Part shown: in pieces, positions 18,789 through 28,051 of the stretch | Numbering within the stretch: position 1 is the stretch's first letter | How the letters are laid out: each line of letters opens with the position of its first letter | NCBI RefSeq assembly: GCF_003628125.1 | Contig: NZ_RBZU01000016.1 | Location: forward strand, 1-64,000 | Length of the DNA: 64,000 nt | DNA from: Pararobbsia silviterrae | GTDB lineage: Bacteria > Pseudomonadota > Gammaproteobacteria > Burkholderiales > Burkholderiaceae | Direction: 5' to 3' | The notes under the pieces: generated by a model | The model's database searches: none | Seen by the model: the letters and a program-made list of their open reading frames with translations, nothing else | What the model was told of the DNA's origin: nothing | Program-made: the position numbers and the translations under genes

Positions 18789-19469
18789 CTATTGGCCCGC
18801 CGGCGCCTCGGGCGAGGTCTCGGTCTGCGTGCGGTCGACGGGCGCGATCCAGTGTTCGATGACGTCGTGCGCCTGTTCGAGCCCGACGCGCTTGAGTGAC
18901 GAAAACAACTGCACCGTAAGCAAGCGCGGCGCGCCCTCGACGGGCTGCTCGTAGTCGTCGAGCACCTTCTGCGTCGAGCGCAACGCGAGCGTGCTTTCCT
19001 GGCGGGTCAGCTTGTCCGATTTCGTGAGCAGCACGTGAATCGGCTTGCGTGTCGGCGCGAACCAGTCGAGCAATTCCATATCGAGCTCGGTGCATGGCCG
19101 CCGCGCGTCCATGAGCAGCACGAGGCCGCGCAACTGGTGCCGTGCATGCAGATAGTCGCTGAGCAGATGCTGCCAGTGAAACTTCACGTCGCCCGAGACC
19201 TGCGCATAGCCGTAGCCGGGCAAATCGACGAGATAGCCGACGGGTTCGTCCTGCGGACCGACCGAGAAATAATTGATGTGTTGCGTGCGACCGGGCGTCT
19301 TGCTCGCGAAGGCGAGCCGCTTTTGATTGCAGAGGATATTGATCGCCGTCGACTTACCGGCGTTCGACCGTCCGGCGAACGCTACCTCGGGACGCACGGT
19401 CGCCGGCAGGTCTTTCAGGTGGTTGACCGTCGTCAGAAAACGGGAGCGATGGAGCAGAAAAGAGCGCAT
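18789..19469 (-). CDS. engB: Ribosome biogenesis GTPase EngB/YsxC
   Basis: 226 residues from the ATG at 19469. G1 motif [11 protein letters not shown]2/G3 region with [11 protein letters not shown] and [11 protein letters not shown], and G4 TKSD are present. EngB is needed for assembly of the large ribosomal subunit. A GTG 27 bases upstream would add nine residues, but the family usually begins shortly before [13 protein letters not shown], so the ATG was chosen; neither start has a strong Shine-Dalgarno sequence. It is transcribed away from the cytochrome c gene, with a shared promoter region. Confidence 0.94.
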   Translation of the reverse strand: MRSFLLHRSRFLTTVNHLKDLPATVRPEVAFAGRSNAGKSTAINILCNQKRLAFASKTPGRTQHINYFSVGPQDEPVGYLVDLPGYGYAQVSGDVKFHWQHLLSDYLHARHQLRGLVLLMDARRPCTELDMELLDWFAPTRKPIHVLLTKSDKLTRQESTLALRSTQKVLDDYEQPVEGAPRLLTVQLFSSLKRVGLEQAHDVIEHWIAPVDRTQTETSPEAPAGQ

Positions 19470-19540
19470 GAGGGGCTGTCGGGGGCGGGTTTTCACCCAC
19501 CCAGAATGGCGCGCTGGCGCGCCGGGAGGACTCGGGCGCT

Positions 19541-19550
19541 ATTGTACAAT
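19541..19550. promoter_or_regulatory. Palindromic -10 region shared by engB and the cytochrome c gene
   Basis: ATTGTACAAT is a perfect 10-bp palindrome and supplies a TACAAT -10 box on both strands. It lies 72 bases before the engB ATG and 89 bases before the cytochrome c ATG. No convincing -35 box is seen for either direction. Confidence 0.5.
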
Positions 19551-19638
19551 GCAGATGTTTACTCAACGCCGGGGAGCCGCGTGCCCGGTCGCAGGCGATG
19601 TTGCAAAACCTCAATTCCTCAAAAGAACAAGGTGTGCG

Positions 19639-20307
19639 ATGAACCGACTGTGCAAGACTGTGTTGGTAACGCAGGTCGTGGTGGCAGGTGTGGTGGGGAC
19701 AAGCATCTGGGCGGGTTCGGCGATCGCGGCAGAGCCGGCGGCCGCCGCGAAAGTGGATATCAACCGGGGGCAGCAAATCGCGACGACGGTCTGCGTCGCG
19801 TGTCACGCGGCGGACGGCAATAGCACGTCCGGCATGTATCCCAAGCTCGCTGGGCAGCACGACGCCTACCTCTACAAGCAGCTCAAGGACTTCGTTCCGC
19901 AGTCCGGCGCCAAGGGCGCCGAGCGCAAGAACCCGATCATGGCCGGCATGGCCGGCGCGCTCAACGATCAGGACGCCCACAACGTCGCGGCCTATTTCGC
20001 GAGCCAGACCGCGAAGCCCGGCGCCGCCAAGAACCCGGCCGACGTCGGGCTCGGCGAGAAGATCTGGCGCGGCGGGATCGCGGAGAAGGGCGTGCCGGCC
20101 TGCGCAAGCTGCCATGGCGCGACGGGCGCGGGTCTGCCGGTCCAATACCCGCGGCTCTCGGGCCAGTGGCAGGACTACACGGTGGCTCAACTGACGGCGT
20201 TCCAGCAAGGCACGCGCGCCAACAGCGCGCCGATGACGACGATCGCGCTGCGCCTGACCGATCAGGAGATCAAGGCGGTCGCCGACTACGCGGCCGGATT
20301 GCACTGA
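19639..20307 (+). CDS. Dihaem cytochrome c4-type protein
   Basis: 222 residues with a signal peptide (about 1-30, ending AIAAEP). Two class I cytochrome c domains, with CVACH at Cys52 and CASCH at Cys155, each with a later methionine (PIMAGM, SAPMTTIA) as probable axial ligand. This two-domain layout is that of cytochrome c4, a periplasmic electron carrier to terminal oxidases. The frame stays open upstream; the ATG at 19639 was chosen because the signal peptide follows and AAGG lies 7 bases upstream. The adjacent resB-ccsA pair attaches haem to such proteins. Confidence 0.93.
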   Translation: MNRLCKTVLVTQVVVAGVVGTSIWAGSAIAAEPAAAAKVDINRGQQIATTVCVACHAADGNSTSGMYPKLAGQHDAYLYKQLKDFVPQSGAKGAERKNPIMAGMAGALNDQDAHNVAAYFASQTAKPGAAKNPADVGLGEKIWRGGIAEKGVPACASCHGATGAGLPVQYPRLSGQWQDYTVAQLTAFQQGTRANSAPMTTIALRLTDQEIKAVADYAAGLH

Positions 20308-20650
20308 TCGTCGCGGATGAAATCTTTGTGATGAATCAGGACGTTGTCAAAAACAAGGCGTAGACTGCGGGCCTTGAGTCGAACGCCCCGATGCAGCACC
20401 GACGTGGCATGCCGGCACCTGCGGTCGCCGTCCGACCGTGCCCCCGTGGGTTGGGTCTTGGGGCGCGCGGCCGGCGAGTCGTATGTCCGGCTGGCCGCAG
20501 TGCGTCGATCCTGCCGCGACAGGCGAATGCGACCGGCGGGCCTTGCGTGTGCACGGATGCGCCGCCGGGCCGCACGAGCCGCGTTGGCACCGCCGGCCCC
20601 GTTGTATAGCGCCCCAGGAACGATCGGGGCAGCCGATGAACAGAAAGAAC
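20308..20650 (+). other. Non-coding stretch between cytochrome c4 and resB
   Basis: About 340 GC-rich bases with no convincing gene in any frame. Near its end TTGGCA (20584-20589) and TATAGC (20605-20610) could be a promoter with a short 15-base spacer. No known RNA family was recognised. Confidence 0.4.
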
Positions 20651-20700
20651 AAAGGGTGACGCGCGCCGATCGAGACAGCGGCGCGGCCACCCTTTTTCTT
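20651..20700 (+). terminator. Long terminator hairpin directly upstream of resB
   Basis: AAAGGGTG (20651-20658) pairs with CACCCTTT (20688-20695), and an inner GCGCCG/CGGCGC stem extends it. T-rich sequence (TTTTTCTTT) overlaps and follows. It ends only about 18 bases before the resB ATG, so it is either the end of a short upstream RNA or a transcription attenuator. Confidence 0.75.
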
Positions 20701-20717
20701 TGAGTGTTGGAGCAGTA

Positions 20718-22880
20718 ATGAGCGTCACCACCTCGGGTTTCGAGATCCGGACCCGTCACCGTATCGGCCGCAGCGCCGTCGAGTTGCTGAGTTCGATGCG
20801 TTTCGCGATCAGCTTGCTCGTCGTGCTCGCGATTGCGAGCATCGTCGGCACCGTGCTGACTCAGGACGATCCCTATCCGAATTACGTGAATCAGTTCGGA
20901 CCGTTCTGGGCCGATATCTTCCGCGCGCTGGGCCTGTACACGGTCTATAGCGCCTGGTGGTTCATGCTGATCATGATCTTCCTCGTCGTGTCGATCTCGC
21001 TGTGCGTGATCCGCAACGGCCCGAAGATGATCGCCGACATGCGCAGCTGGAAAGACAAGGTCCGCGAAGGCAGCTTGCGCGCATTCCATCACAAGGCGGA
21101 ATTCACGACGGCGGCGCCGCGTGTCGAAGTGGCCACTCACCTTGTGGCACTCGCGTCCGAGCAAGGTTACCGTTTCAAGATCAAGGACGCCGACGGCGCG
21201 ACGCTGATCGCGGCCAAACGCGGCGCCTTCACGAAGATCGGCTATATCTCCGCTCACCTCGCGATCGTCGTGATCTGTATCGGCGGGCTGCTCGACAGCA
21301 ATCTGCCGATTCGCTTCGAGATGTGGGTCGGCGGGAAGTCGCCGATTCGCGGAAACAGCGTGATCAACGACATCGGCCCCGAACATCGCCTATCGCCGTC
21401 GAATGTCACGTTCCGCGGCAATGCATGGGTGCCCGAGGGCCAGAACGTGTCGACGGCGATCCTGAACCAGCCCGACGGCTCGATGATTCAGGATCTGCCG
21501 TTCTCGATCCAGCTCAATAAATTCATCGTCGACTACTACTCGACGGGCATGCCGAAGCTGTTCGCGAGCGACATCGTCGTGATCGACCACGCGACGGGCG
21601 AGCAGATCCCGGCCCGCGTCGAGGTCAATAAGCCGTTCACGTACGACGGCGTCTCGATCTACCAATCGAGCTTCGAGGACGGGGGCTCGAAACTTCACGT
21701 GAGCGCGTGGCCGATGGCCGGCGGCGCATCGAGCCCGCTCGCGCTCGACGGGATCATCGGTTCCAACACGCCGTTGCCGGGTCCGGACGGCGACACGATC
21801 GAGTTCACGGATTTCCGCGCGATCAACGTCGAGAACATCAATAACGCGTCGGGCAAGACCGATGTGCGCGGCGTCGCGCACGAGTCGCTCGAACAGGAGC
21901 TCGATGCGCGGCTCGGTTCGGGCGCCAAGTCGTCGAAGTCGATCGATCTGCACAACGTCGGCCCGTCGATCCAGTACAAGATTCGCGATCGAAATGGCCA
22001 GGCGCGCGAGTTCAACAACTACATGGTGCCGCTCACGATCGACGGCGAGCGCGTGATCCTCGCGGGCGTGCGGGGGAGCGAAGCCGACCCGTTCCGCTAT
22101 CTGCGGATTCCGGCCGACGAGGGCGGCACGGTCAAGGAGTGGATGCTGCTGCGCGCCGCGCTGGCGGATCCCGCGCTGCGCGCGGCCGCGGCGCAGTCGT
22201 TCGCGGCGCGCGCGGCGGATCCGTCGAATCCGTCGTTGCGCGAGCATCTCGAAGAAAGCGCGAGCCGCGTGCTCAATCTCTTCGCGGGCGCGGCGCCCGT
22301 CAACGGCGCCGACGGGAAGCCGATCGCAGGCGCGGAAGGCGGTTTCTCGGCCGTCGCGGCCTTCATCGACCACTCGGTGCCGCGCGCCGAGCAATCGAAG
22401 GCGGCCGATCTGCTGCTGCGCATGCTCGAAGGCTCGTTCTACGACCTCTGGCGCATCGCGCGCCAGAACGCGGGCGAACCCGCGCCGGCCTCGGGCGACG
22501 ACAGCAGCCGCTTTATCCGTTCGTCGATCAACGCGCTGTCCGACAGCTTCTTCTACGGTGCGCCGGTCTTTCTGCAACTGGACAGCTTCCAGCAGATCCA
22601 GGCTTCGGTATTCCAGGTCTCGCGCGCTCCGGGTACGAAAATCGTGTATCTTGGCAGCCTGTTCCTGGTAGTTGGCGTCTTTGCGATGTTTTTCGTGCGC
22701 GAACGCCGGGTCTGGTTCTGGGTCAAGGAGACCGACGCCGGAACCGGCGTGCTGATGGCGATGTCCACGGCACGTCGTACGCTCGATTTCGAGAAAGAAT
22801 TTGCCGACCTTCGCGAGGTCGTCGGTACCGAACTCGGCGCGGCTCGCGCGTCTCACGACGAACCGCCCTCCACCAAGTGA
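20718..22880 (+). CDS. resB: Cytochrome c biogenesis protein ResB (System II)
   Basis: 720 residues. ResB/Ccs1 works with CcsA to deliver haem and keep apocytochrome thiols reduced at the periplasmic face. Three membrane segments lie in the first 190 residues (around MRFAISLLVVLAIASIVGT, WWFMLIMIFLVVSISLCVI and GYISAHLAIVVICIGG), then a large periplasmic domain, then a C-terminal membrane segment (IVYLGSLFLVVGVFAMFFVRER). The ATG at 20718 was taken as start because GGAG lies 8 bases upstream. ccsA follows 5 bases after the stop. Confidence 0.95.
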   Translation: MSVTTSGFEIRTRHRIGRSAVELLSSMRFAISLLVVLAIASIVGTVLTQDDPYPNYVNQFGPFWADIFRALGLYTVYSAWWFMLIMIFLVVSISLCVIRNGPKMIADMRSWKDKVREGSLRAFHHKAEFTTAAPRVEVATHLVALASEQGYRFKIKDADGATLIAAKRGAFTKIGYISAHLAIVVICIGGLLDSNLPIRFEMWVGGKSPIRGNSVINDIGPEHRLSPSNVTFRGNAWVPEGQNVSTAILNQPDGSMIQDLPFSIQLNKFIVDYYSTGMPKLFASDIVVIDHATGEQIPARVEVNKPFTYDGVSIYQSSFEDGGSKLHVSAWPMAGGASSPLALDGIIGSNTPLPGPDGDTIEFTDFRAINVENINNASGKTDVRGVAHESLEQELDARLGSGAKSSKSIDLHNVGPSIQYKIRDRNGQAREFNNYMVPLTIDGERVILAGVRGSEADPFRYLRIPADEGGTVKEWMLLRAALADPALRAAAAQSFAARAADPSNPSLREHLEESASRVLNLFAGAAPVNGADGKPIAGAEGGFSAVAAFIDHSVPRAEQSKAADLLLRMLEGSFYDLWRIARQNAGEPAPASGDDSSRFIRSSINALSDSFFYGAPVFLQLDSFQQIQASVFQVSRAPGTKIVYLGSLFLVVGVFAMFFVRERRVWFWVKETDAGTGVLMAMSTARRTLDFEKEFADLREVVGTELGAARASHDEPPSTK

Positions 22881-22885
22881 ACCCT

Positions 22886-24094
22886 ATGGAAGTTACGCAC
22901 TCATCTTCAGCGCAAGCCGGCCGTCCCGCGCCGGACGCCACGCCGAGCGGGTCCGTGCTGCGCCCGCGGCCGGTCCGAAAGTCATTCTTCGCGAGCCTGA
23001 CGCTGCTCGACTGGGCGTTCGCATTGCTGCTCGCGGCCGGCGCCGGCTTCGCGCTTCATCGCTATAACGCGCACATGAACTACTACGACGAGCTCGTGCT
23101 CGTCTGTTCCGTGCCGACGTTCGCCGTGCTCGGCTGGCGCTGGAAGCCCGTGCGCCTGCTCATGGTGCTGATCGCCGCGTTGTCGATCGGCGCGATCAGC
23201 TTGTATCAGGGCGATCTCGGCCGGGCCGAGACGTCGTTCTTCCTCAAATACCTGCTGTCGAGCCAGTCGGCGATCCTCTGGATGAGCGCGCTGCTCGTCA
23301 TTGCGACCGTGTTCTACTGGATCGGCATGCTCACGCGATCGCCATCGGGCGGCAGCATCGGTTCGCGGCTCACGTGGGCCGCCGTGCTCATGGGCTTCGT
23401 CGGTCTCATGGTTCGCTGGTACGAGTCCTATTTGATCGGCGCGGACGTCGGCCATATTCCCATCTCGAACCTCTATGAAGTGTTCGTGCTGTTCTGCCTG
23501 ATCACGTCGCTGTTTTATCTCTACTACGAGCAGCACTACCAGACGCGCGCCCTCGGCGCGTTCGTGTTGCTCGTGATCAGCGCGGCGGTCGGTTTCCTGA
23601 TGTGGTATTCGGTCGCGCGCGATGCGCAGCAGATCCAGCCGCTCGTGCCGGCGCTGCAGAGCTGGTGGATGAAGATCCACGTGCCCGCGAACTTCATCGG
23701 GTACGGCAGCTTCGCGTTGAGCGCGATGGTCTCCGTCGCGTACCTGCTCAAGGAACGCGGCGTGCTCGCCGATCGCTTGCCGGGTTTCGATGTGCTCGAC
23801 GACGTCATGTACAAGTCGATCGCGGTCGGTTTCGCGTTCTTCACGATCGCGACGATCCTCGGCGCGGCGTGGGCCGCGCAGGCTTGGGGCGGCTACTGGA
23901 GCTGGGACCCGAAGGAGACCTGGGCGCTCATCGTGTGGCTCAACTACGCGGCGTGGCTTCATATGCGTCTGATGAAGGGGCTGCGCGGTTCGGTCGCCGC
24001 GTGGTGGGCGCTGACGGGCCTGCTCGTGACGACGTTCGCGTTTCTCGGCGTCAACATGTTCCTGTCGGGCTTGCACAGCTACGGCAAGCTCTGA
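22886..24094 (+). CDS. ccsA: Cytochrome c biogenesis protein CcsA/ResC (System II)
   Basis: 402 residues, mostly membrane-embedded. The tryptophan-rich WWD haem-binding motif (WGGYWSWDPKETWALIVW, from about residue 334) and flanking histidines (for example KIHVPANFIGYG and the GLHSYG end) identify the haem-handling partner of ResB. The start is the first ATG after resB; it gives an N-terminal hydrophilic tail of about 30 residues before the first membrane segment. Ends the resB-ccsA operon. Confidence 0.95.
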   Translation: MEVTHSSSAQAGRPAPDATPSGSVLRPRPVRKSFFASLTLLDWAFALLLAAGAGFALHRYNAHMNYYDELVLVCSVPTFAVLGWRWKPVRLLMVLIAALSIGAISLYQGDLGRAETSFFLKYLLSSQSAILWMSALLVIATVFYWIGMLTRSPSGGSIGSRLTWAAVLMGFVGLMVRWYESYLIGADVGHIPISNLYEVFVLFCLITSLFYLYYEQHYQTRALGAFVLLVISAAVGFLMWYSVARDAQQIQPLVPALQSWWMKIHVPANFIGYGSFALSAMVSVAYLLKERGVLADRLPGFDVLDDVMYKSIAVGFAFFTIATILGAAWAAQAWGGYWSWDPKETWALIVWLNYAAWLHMRLMKGLRGSVAAWWALTGLLVTTFAFLGVNMFLSGLHSYGKL

Positions 24095-24205
24095 CCCGAT
24101 GGCATGGACGTTTGGGCAGGCGCCGGATGAAGCCGGGTGCGTCGCCGCGGTGCCCGTCGAGCGCGTTTCGGTGTCATACCTCGGCGCCCGACCTCGACGT
24201 CAAAC

Positions 24206-24270
24206 AGGGCTTCAATGCTGCGCTTAAATGCCGAGCTTGAATTTCGGGCTTGAACACCGGACTTGAAGAC
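24206..24270 (+). repeat. Five degenerate 13-bp tandem repeats
   Basis: Units begin at 24206, 24219, 24232, 24245 and 24258 with an exact 13-bp period. Their cores are AGGGCTTCAA, TGCGCTTAAA, CGAGCTTGAA, CGGGCTTGAA and CGGACTTGAA. The array sits between the ccsA stop and its terminator. The rest of the gap from 24095 to 24444 shows no gene. Confidence 0.75.
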
Positions 24271-24271
24271 C

Positions 24272-24308
24272 AAGGGCCGTCACGTCGATCGTGACGGCCC
24301 TTTGTTTT
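24272..24308 (+). terminator. Intrinsic terminator of the resB-ccsA operon
   Basis: A 12-bp perfect stem (24272-24283 with 24291-24302) and a 7-base loop are followed by TTTGTTTT. Confidence 0.9.
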
Positions 24309-24444
24309 GCCGATTAGATTTTCTTCATGTACGCGCCGAGGGCGGCCGGTGTAAGGTCGGACTCGAAGCGCCGACGTCCGCATGCGGACGCCGCGCGGAA
24401 CACCGCGGGCCCGCGTGCGGGCACAGACATCAGGACATCCGATC

Positions 24445-25422
24445 ATGTTGATCAAGTCATCCCGGCGACTCGACGGCAGCGATATCGCGGCGAGCGAAGT
24501 GACCCCCCGTCGCGTGTTCGAGCGCCGGCGGCATGTGCTGCGCGCAGCCGGAGCCGGGGCGGCGGGCCTCGTTTTCGGCCCGCGCGCGTTCGCGGCGAAC
24601 GATGCGGCCGAAGGCGCGAAGCTCGCCGCGACGCCGAACCCCGCGTTCCAGGTCGCCGACAAGCCGACCGCGTTCAAGGACATCACGAGCTACAACAATT
24701 TCTACGAGTTCGGCACGGACAAGGGCGACCCGGTGCAGAACGCGCACACGCTGCAGACCCGTCCGTGGACGGTTTCCGTCGAGGGCGAAGTCCACCAGCC
24801 GAAGATCTATTCGATCGACGATCTGCTCAAGCTCGCGCCGCTCGAGGAGCGGACCTACCGGATGCGCTGCGTCGAAGGCTGGTCGATGGTGATCCCCTGG
24901 GTCGGCTATTCCTTGGCCGAGATCATCAAGCGCGCGCAGCCGACGGCCAATGCCAAGTACGTCGAGTTCGTCACGCTCGCCGATCCGCGCCAGATGCCGG
25001 GCCTCGCATCGAAGATTCTCGACTGGCCGTATCGCGAGGGCCTGCGCATCGACGAGGCGATGCATCCGCTGACCTTGCTGACGGTCGGCCTGTACGGCCA
25101 GGTGTTGCCGAAGCAGGACGGCGCGCCGGTCCGCATTGTCGTGCCGTGGAAATACGGCTTCAAAAGCGCGAAATCGATCGTGAAGATCCGCTTCGTCGAA
25201 AAGGCGCCGGCGACGAGCTGGAACACGTACGCATCCGATGAGTACGGTTTCTACTCGAACGTGAACCCGAACGTCGATCACCCGCGCTGGAGCCAGGCCA
25301 CCGAACGCCGGATCGGCGAGGACGGCTTTTTCTCGCCGAAGCGGCCGACGCTGATGTTCAACGGTTACGGCGATCAGGTCGCATCGCTCTATCAGGGCAT
25401 GGATCTCAAGAAGTTCTATTGA
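24445..25422 (+). CDS. msrP: Protein-methionine-sulfoxide reductase catalytic subunit MsrP
   Basis: 325 residues. MsrP is a periplasmic molybdopterin enzyme that repairs oxidised methionines. A twin-arginine signal is visible ([19 protein letters not shown], about residues 27-45, ending AFAAND), and the molybdenum-ligating cysteine is Cys142 in [11 protein letters not shown]. The sulfite-oxidase fold motifs ([18 protein letters not shown]) are at the C-terminus. The ATG at 24445 was taken as start; AGGA lies upstream. Its stop overlaps the msrQ start. Confidence 0.95.
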   Translation: MLIKSSRRLDGSDIAASEVTPRRVFERRRHVLRAAGAGAAGLVFGPRAFAANDAAEGAKLAATPNPAFQVADKPTAFKDITSYNNFYEFGTDKGDPVQNAHTLQTRPWTVSVEGEVHQPKIYSIDDLLKLAPLEERTYRMRCVEGWSMVIPWVGYSLAEIIKRAQPTANAKYVEFVTLADPRQMPGLASKILDWPYREGLRIDEAMHPLTLLTVGLYGQVLPKQDGAPVRIVVPWKYGFKSAKSIVKIRFVEKAPATSWNTYASDEYGFYSNVNPNVDHPRWSQATERRIGEDGFFSPKRPTLMFNGYGDQVASLYQGMDLKKFY

Positions 25423-26045
25423 TGAGCGCCGCTCCACGGCAAATCGCCGTCGCGAAAGGTGTCGTGTTCGCCGCGTCGCTGTATCCGCTGGGCCGGCTCG
25501 TGCTCTTCGGTCTCACGGGACGGCTCGGTGCGAATCCGATCGAGTTCATCACACGCTCGACGGGGCTCTGGACGCTCGTCTTTCTGTGCATCACGCTTGC
25601 GATCACACCGTTGCGCCGGCTGACGGGGTGGAACGCATTCGCGCGCGTGCGGCGCATGCTCGGGCTGTTCGCGTTCTTCTACGGCACGCTGCATTTCACG
25701 ACGTACTTTTGGTTCGACCAGTGGTTCGACGTGCACGCGATCTACAAGGACGTTTTCAAGCGCCCGTTCATCACGGTCGGATTCGCGGCGTTCGTGCTGC
25801 TGATTCCGCTCGCGGCGACGTCGTTTCGGGCCGCCGTGCGCAAGCTCGGGCGGCGATGGCAGACGCTGCACCGTGCGATCTATGCGATCGCGGTACTCGC
25901 CATCCTGCATTTCTGGTGGATGAAGGCCGGCAAACACGACCTCGAACTGCCCGAAATTTACGCGACGATTGTCGCGTTGCTGCTCGGTATTCGTCTCGTG
26001 TGGGTCGTGCGAGCGCGGATCGGGCGGAGCATGAGCACGGGCTGA
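25422..26045 (+). CDS. msrQ: Haem-binding membrane subunit MsrQ
   Basis: 207 residues with about six membrane segments (ferric-reductase-like fold). MsrQ passes electrons from the quinone pool to MsrP. Conserved histidines are visible in FFYGTLHFTTYFWFD, WQTLHRAIYAIAVLAILHFWW. The ATG shares its A with the msrP TGA, so the two are translationally coupled. Confidence 0.94.
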   Translation: MSAAPRQIAVAKGVVFAASLYPLGRLVLFGLTGRLGANPIEFITRSTGLWTLVFLCITLAITPLRRLTGWNAFARVRRMLGLFAFFYGTLHFTTYFWFDQWFDVHAIYKDVFKRPFITVGFAAFVLLIPLAATSFRAAVRKLGRRWQTLHRAIYAIAVLAILHFWWMKAGKHDLELPEIYATIVALLLGIRLVWVVRARIGRSMSTG

Positions 26046-26094
26046 GCGGGGCTCGGTGGGACGCAGAGACGGCGCGGCGAAGCGTTCGAAGGCG

Positions 26095-26135
26095 CCGATC
26101 GTCGCGCGATGCGCTGCGGCACGCGCGACGATCGG
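26095..26135. terminator. Inverted repeat between convergent msrQ and lysA
   Basis: A 13-bp perfect stem (26095-26107 with 26123-26135) and a 15-base loop lie in the 101-bp gap between the two convergent genes. No T-run is present on either side, so it may act as a transcript end stabiliser or a bidirectional, less typical terminator. Confidence 0.5.
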
Positions 26136-26146
26136 TGATGAGGTGT

Positions 26147-27406
26147 TCAGGCCGGCAGGATCCGCTCGTTCGCGAGCAGTTGTTCGAGCGTCTCGCGCTC
26201 GCGCGCGACGTGGACCGTCTTGCCGTCGACGATGACCTCGGCCGCCCGCGCACGCGTGTTGTAGTTCGAACTCATCGTGAAGCCGTATGCACCCGCCGAG
26301 CGGATCGCGAGCAGGTCGCCGGGTTCGAGCGCGAGCGCGCGATCGCGTCCGAGCCAGTCCCCGCTTTCGCAGACCGGACCCACGACGTCGTAAGTCGTCG
26401 CGGCGCCGTCGCGCGGCTTGACGGCATCGATTGCGTGATAGGCCTCGTACATCGCGGGACGCGCAAGATCGTTCATCGCCGCATCGACGATCGCGAAGTG
26501 CTTCACGGAGCCGGGCTTCAGATATTCGACGCGCGTAAGCAACACACCGGCGTTGCCGACGAGCGAGCGACCCGGTTCGAACAACACTTCGCGATGTCCG
26601 TGTCCGCGTTCCGCGATGCGATCGAGCACCGCTTTGACGAGTTCGCCGATTTCAGGCGGCGTCTCATCGTCATAGCGAATGCCGAGCCCGCCGCCGACAT
26701 CGACGTGATGAATCGTCACGCCGTCGGCTTCGATCTGTTCGACGAGTCCCAACACTTTGTCGAGCGCGTCGAGATACGGGCTGATTTCGGTGATCTGCGA
26801 ACCGATATGGCAATCGATGCCGACGATCGCGAGATGGCTCATGCGTGCCGCCGCGCGATAGGTCTCGCGCGCCTCTTCGAACGCGACCCCGAATTTGTTC
26901 GACTTGAGGCCCGTCGAGATATACGGATGCGTCTTCGGATCGACATCGGGATTCACGCGCAGCGACACCGGTGCGCGTTTGCCGAGTTCGGCCGCGACGG
27001 CATTGAGCCGGTCGAGTTCGGGGATCGATTCGACGTTGAAGCATTTGACGCCGGCCTCGAGCGCGACGCGCATTTCACCCGCCGTCTTGCCGACGCCCGA
27101 GAACACGATCCGATCGGCGCTCGCGCCGGCCTTGAGCGCACGTGCGAGTTCGCCGCCCGAGACGATGTCGAAGCCCGCGCCCGCGCGCGCGAACACATTG
27201 AGGACCGCGAGATTGCTATTGGCCTTCACGGCGACGTGAATCGATGCGCGTCGTCCTTCGCAGGCTTTCGCATAGGCGCGATAGGCAGTTTCGAGCGCGC
27301 CGCGCGAATAGACGTAAAGCGGGGTGCCGAAACGTTCGGCGAGTGAGGCGAGCGGCACGTTTTCCACGTGCAGCGCGCCGTCGATATATTCGAAGGGGCG
27401 GGCCAT
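26147..27406 (-). CDS. lysA: Diaminopimelate decarboxylase
   Basis: 419 residues. Converts meso-diaminopimelate to lysine, the last step of lysine synthesis, with PLP bound to Lys61 (HVAVKANSN). HIGSQI and the DVGGGLGIRY phosphate-binding segment, EPGRSLVGNAG, and the active-site cysteine in GPVCESGD are visible. The gene is 9 bases downstream of lptM on the same strand, an arrangement common in proteobacteria. Confidence 0.97.
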   Translation of the reverse strand: MARPFEYIDGALHVENVPLASLAERFGTPLYVYSRGALETAYRAYAKACEGRRASIHVAVKANSNLAVLNVFARAGAGFDIVSGGELARALKAGASADRIVFSGVGKTAGEMRVALEAGVKCFNVESIPELDRLNAVAAELGKRAPVSLRVNPDVDPKTHPYISTGLKSNKFGVAFEEARETYRAAARMSHLAIVGIDCHIGSQITEISPYLDALDKVLGLVEQIEADGVTIHHVDVGGGLGIRYDDETPPEIGELVKAVLDRIAERGHGHREVLFEPGRSLVGNAGVLLTRVEYLKPGSVKHFAIVDAAMNDLARPAMYEAYHAIDAVKPRDGAATTYDVVGPVCESGDWLGRDRALALEPGDLLAIRSAGAYGFTMSSNYNTRARAAEVIVDGKTVHVARERETLEQLLANERILPA

Positions 27407-27415
27407 CGTCAGGGG

Positions 27416-27661
27416 TCAGTTCGACTTGAGTGTGTCGGAGTCGGGAGCGAGTTTGATCAGCGGGGGCTCTTGCGTCGTGTGCGTGTCGCTCGCGGCGGAT
27501 GCGGCATTCGCGCCCGAAGTCGAATCGGCGGCGACGCGCGCGGGCGGCAGCGGCGGCACTTGCGGAAGATAGAGCGAGCCGCGTTGGCCGCATGCGGCCA
27601 ATGCGGCGGCCATGGCGGCGAAAGCGACTACAATCGCGCTCAACCGAAAGACGACGCGCAT
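27416..27661 (-). CDS. lptM: Small outer-membrane lipoprotein LptM (YifL family)
   Basis: 81 residues. Signal peptide with lipobox LAAC, modified Cys24, followed by the family motif CGQRGSLYLP. The rest is a Pro/Ala-rich tail. LptM assists disulfide formation and assembly of the LptDE lipopolysaccharide translocon in E. coli. The frame stays open upstream but that part overlaps cyaY, transcribed the other way; the ATG at 27661 gives a proper signal peptide. Placement before lysA supports the call. Confidence 0.9.
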   Translation of the reverse strand: MRVVFRLSAIVVAFAAMAAALAACGQRGSLYLPQVPPLPPARVAADSTSGANAASAASDTHTTQEPPLIKLAPDSDTLKSN

Positions 27662-27697
27662 GTCGGAACCCGGATCAAATAATCGGCGGAGTTTAGC

Positions 27698-28018
27698 ATG
27701 ACGGATAGTGAATACCTGGCGCTCGCGGAGGCCACGCTCGATGCGATCGAGCAGGCTGTCGACGACAGCGGCGCCGACATCGAGTGCGAACGCAGCGGCA
27801 ATGTGCTCACGCTCGAATTCGAAACCGGCACGAAGATCATCGTGAATCTTCAGGCCGCGATGCATGAAATCTGGATCGCCGCGAAAGCCGGCGGTTTTCA
27901 CTACCGGCATCGAGACGGGCAGTGGCTCGATACGCGCGACGGCAGCGAGTTGTTCGCGAGCCTGTCGTCGCTCGCGAGCGGTCAGGCCGGCGAATCCGTC
28001 GAGCTTGCCGCGCGCTGA
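27698..28018 (+). CDS. cyaY: Iron donor protein CyaY (frataxin)
   Basis: 106 residues. [20 protein letters not shown] starts with the acidic helix that binds iron, and [21 protein letters not shown] holds the frataxin strand signature. CyaY modulates iron-sulfur cluster assembly on IscS/IscU. Divergent from lptM-lysA with a 36-base gap, so the promoters must overlap. Confidence 0.96.
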   Translation: MTDSEYLALAEATLDAIEQAVDDSGADIECERSGNVLTLEFETGTKIIVNLQAAMHEIWIAAKAGGFHYRHRDGQWLDTRDGSELFASLSSLASGQAGESVELAAR

Positions 28019-28051
28019 GCGAACTGCACGCGCCGTGCACTCGGCGCGCGA

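Noticed and set aside
20308-20650. 6S RNA, SRP RNA or RNase P RNA in the gap before resB
   Set aside because: None of the conserved core sequences of these RNAs could be found; the gap stays unexplained.
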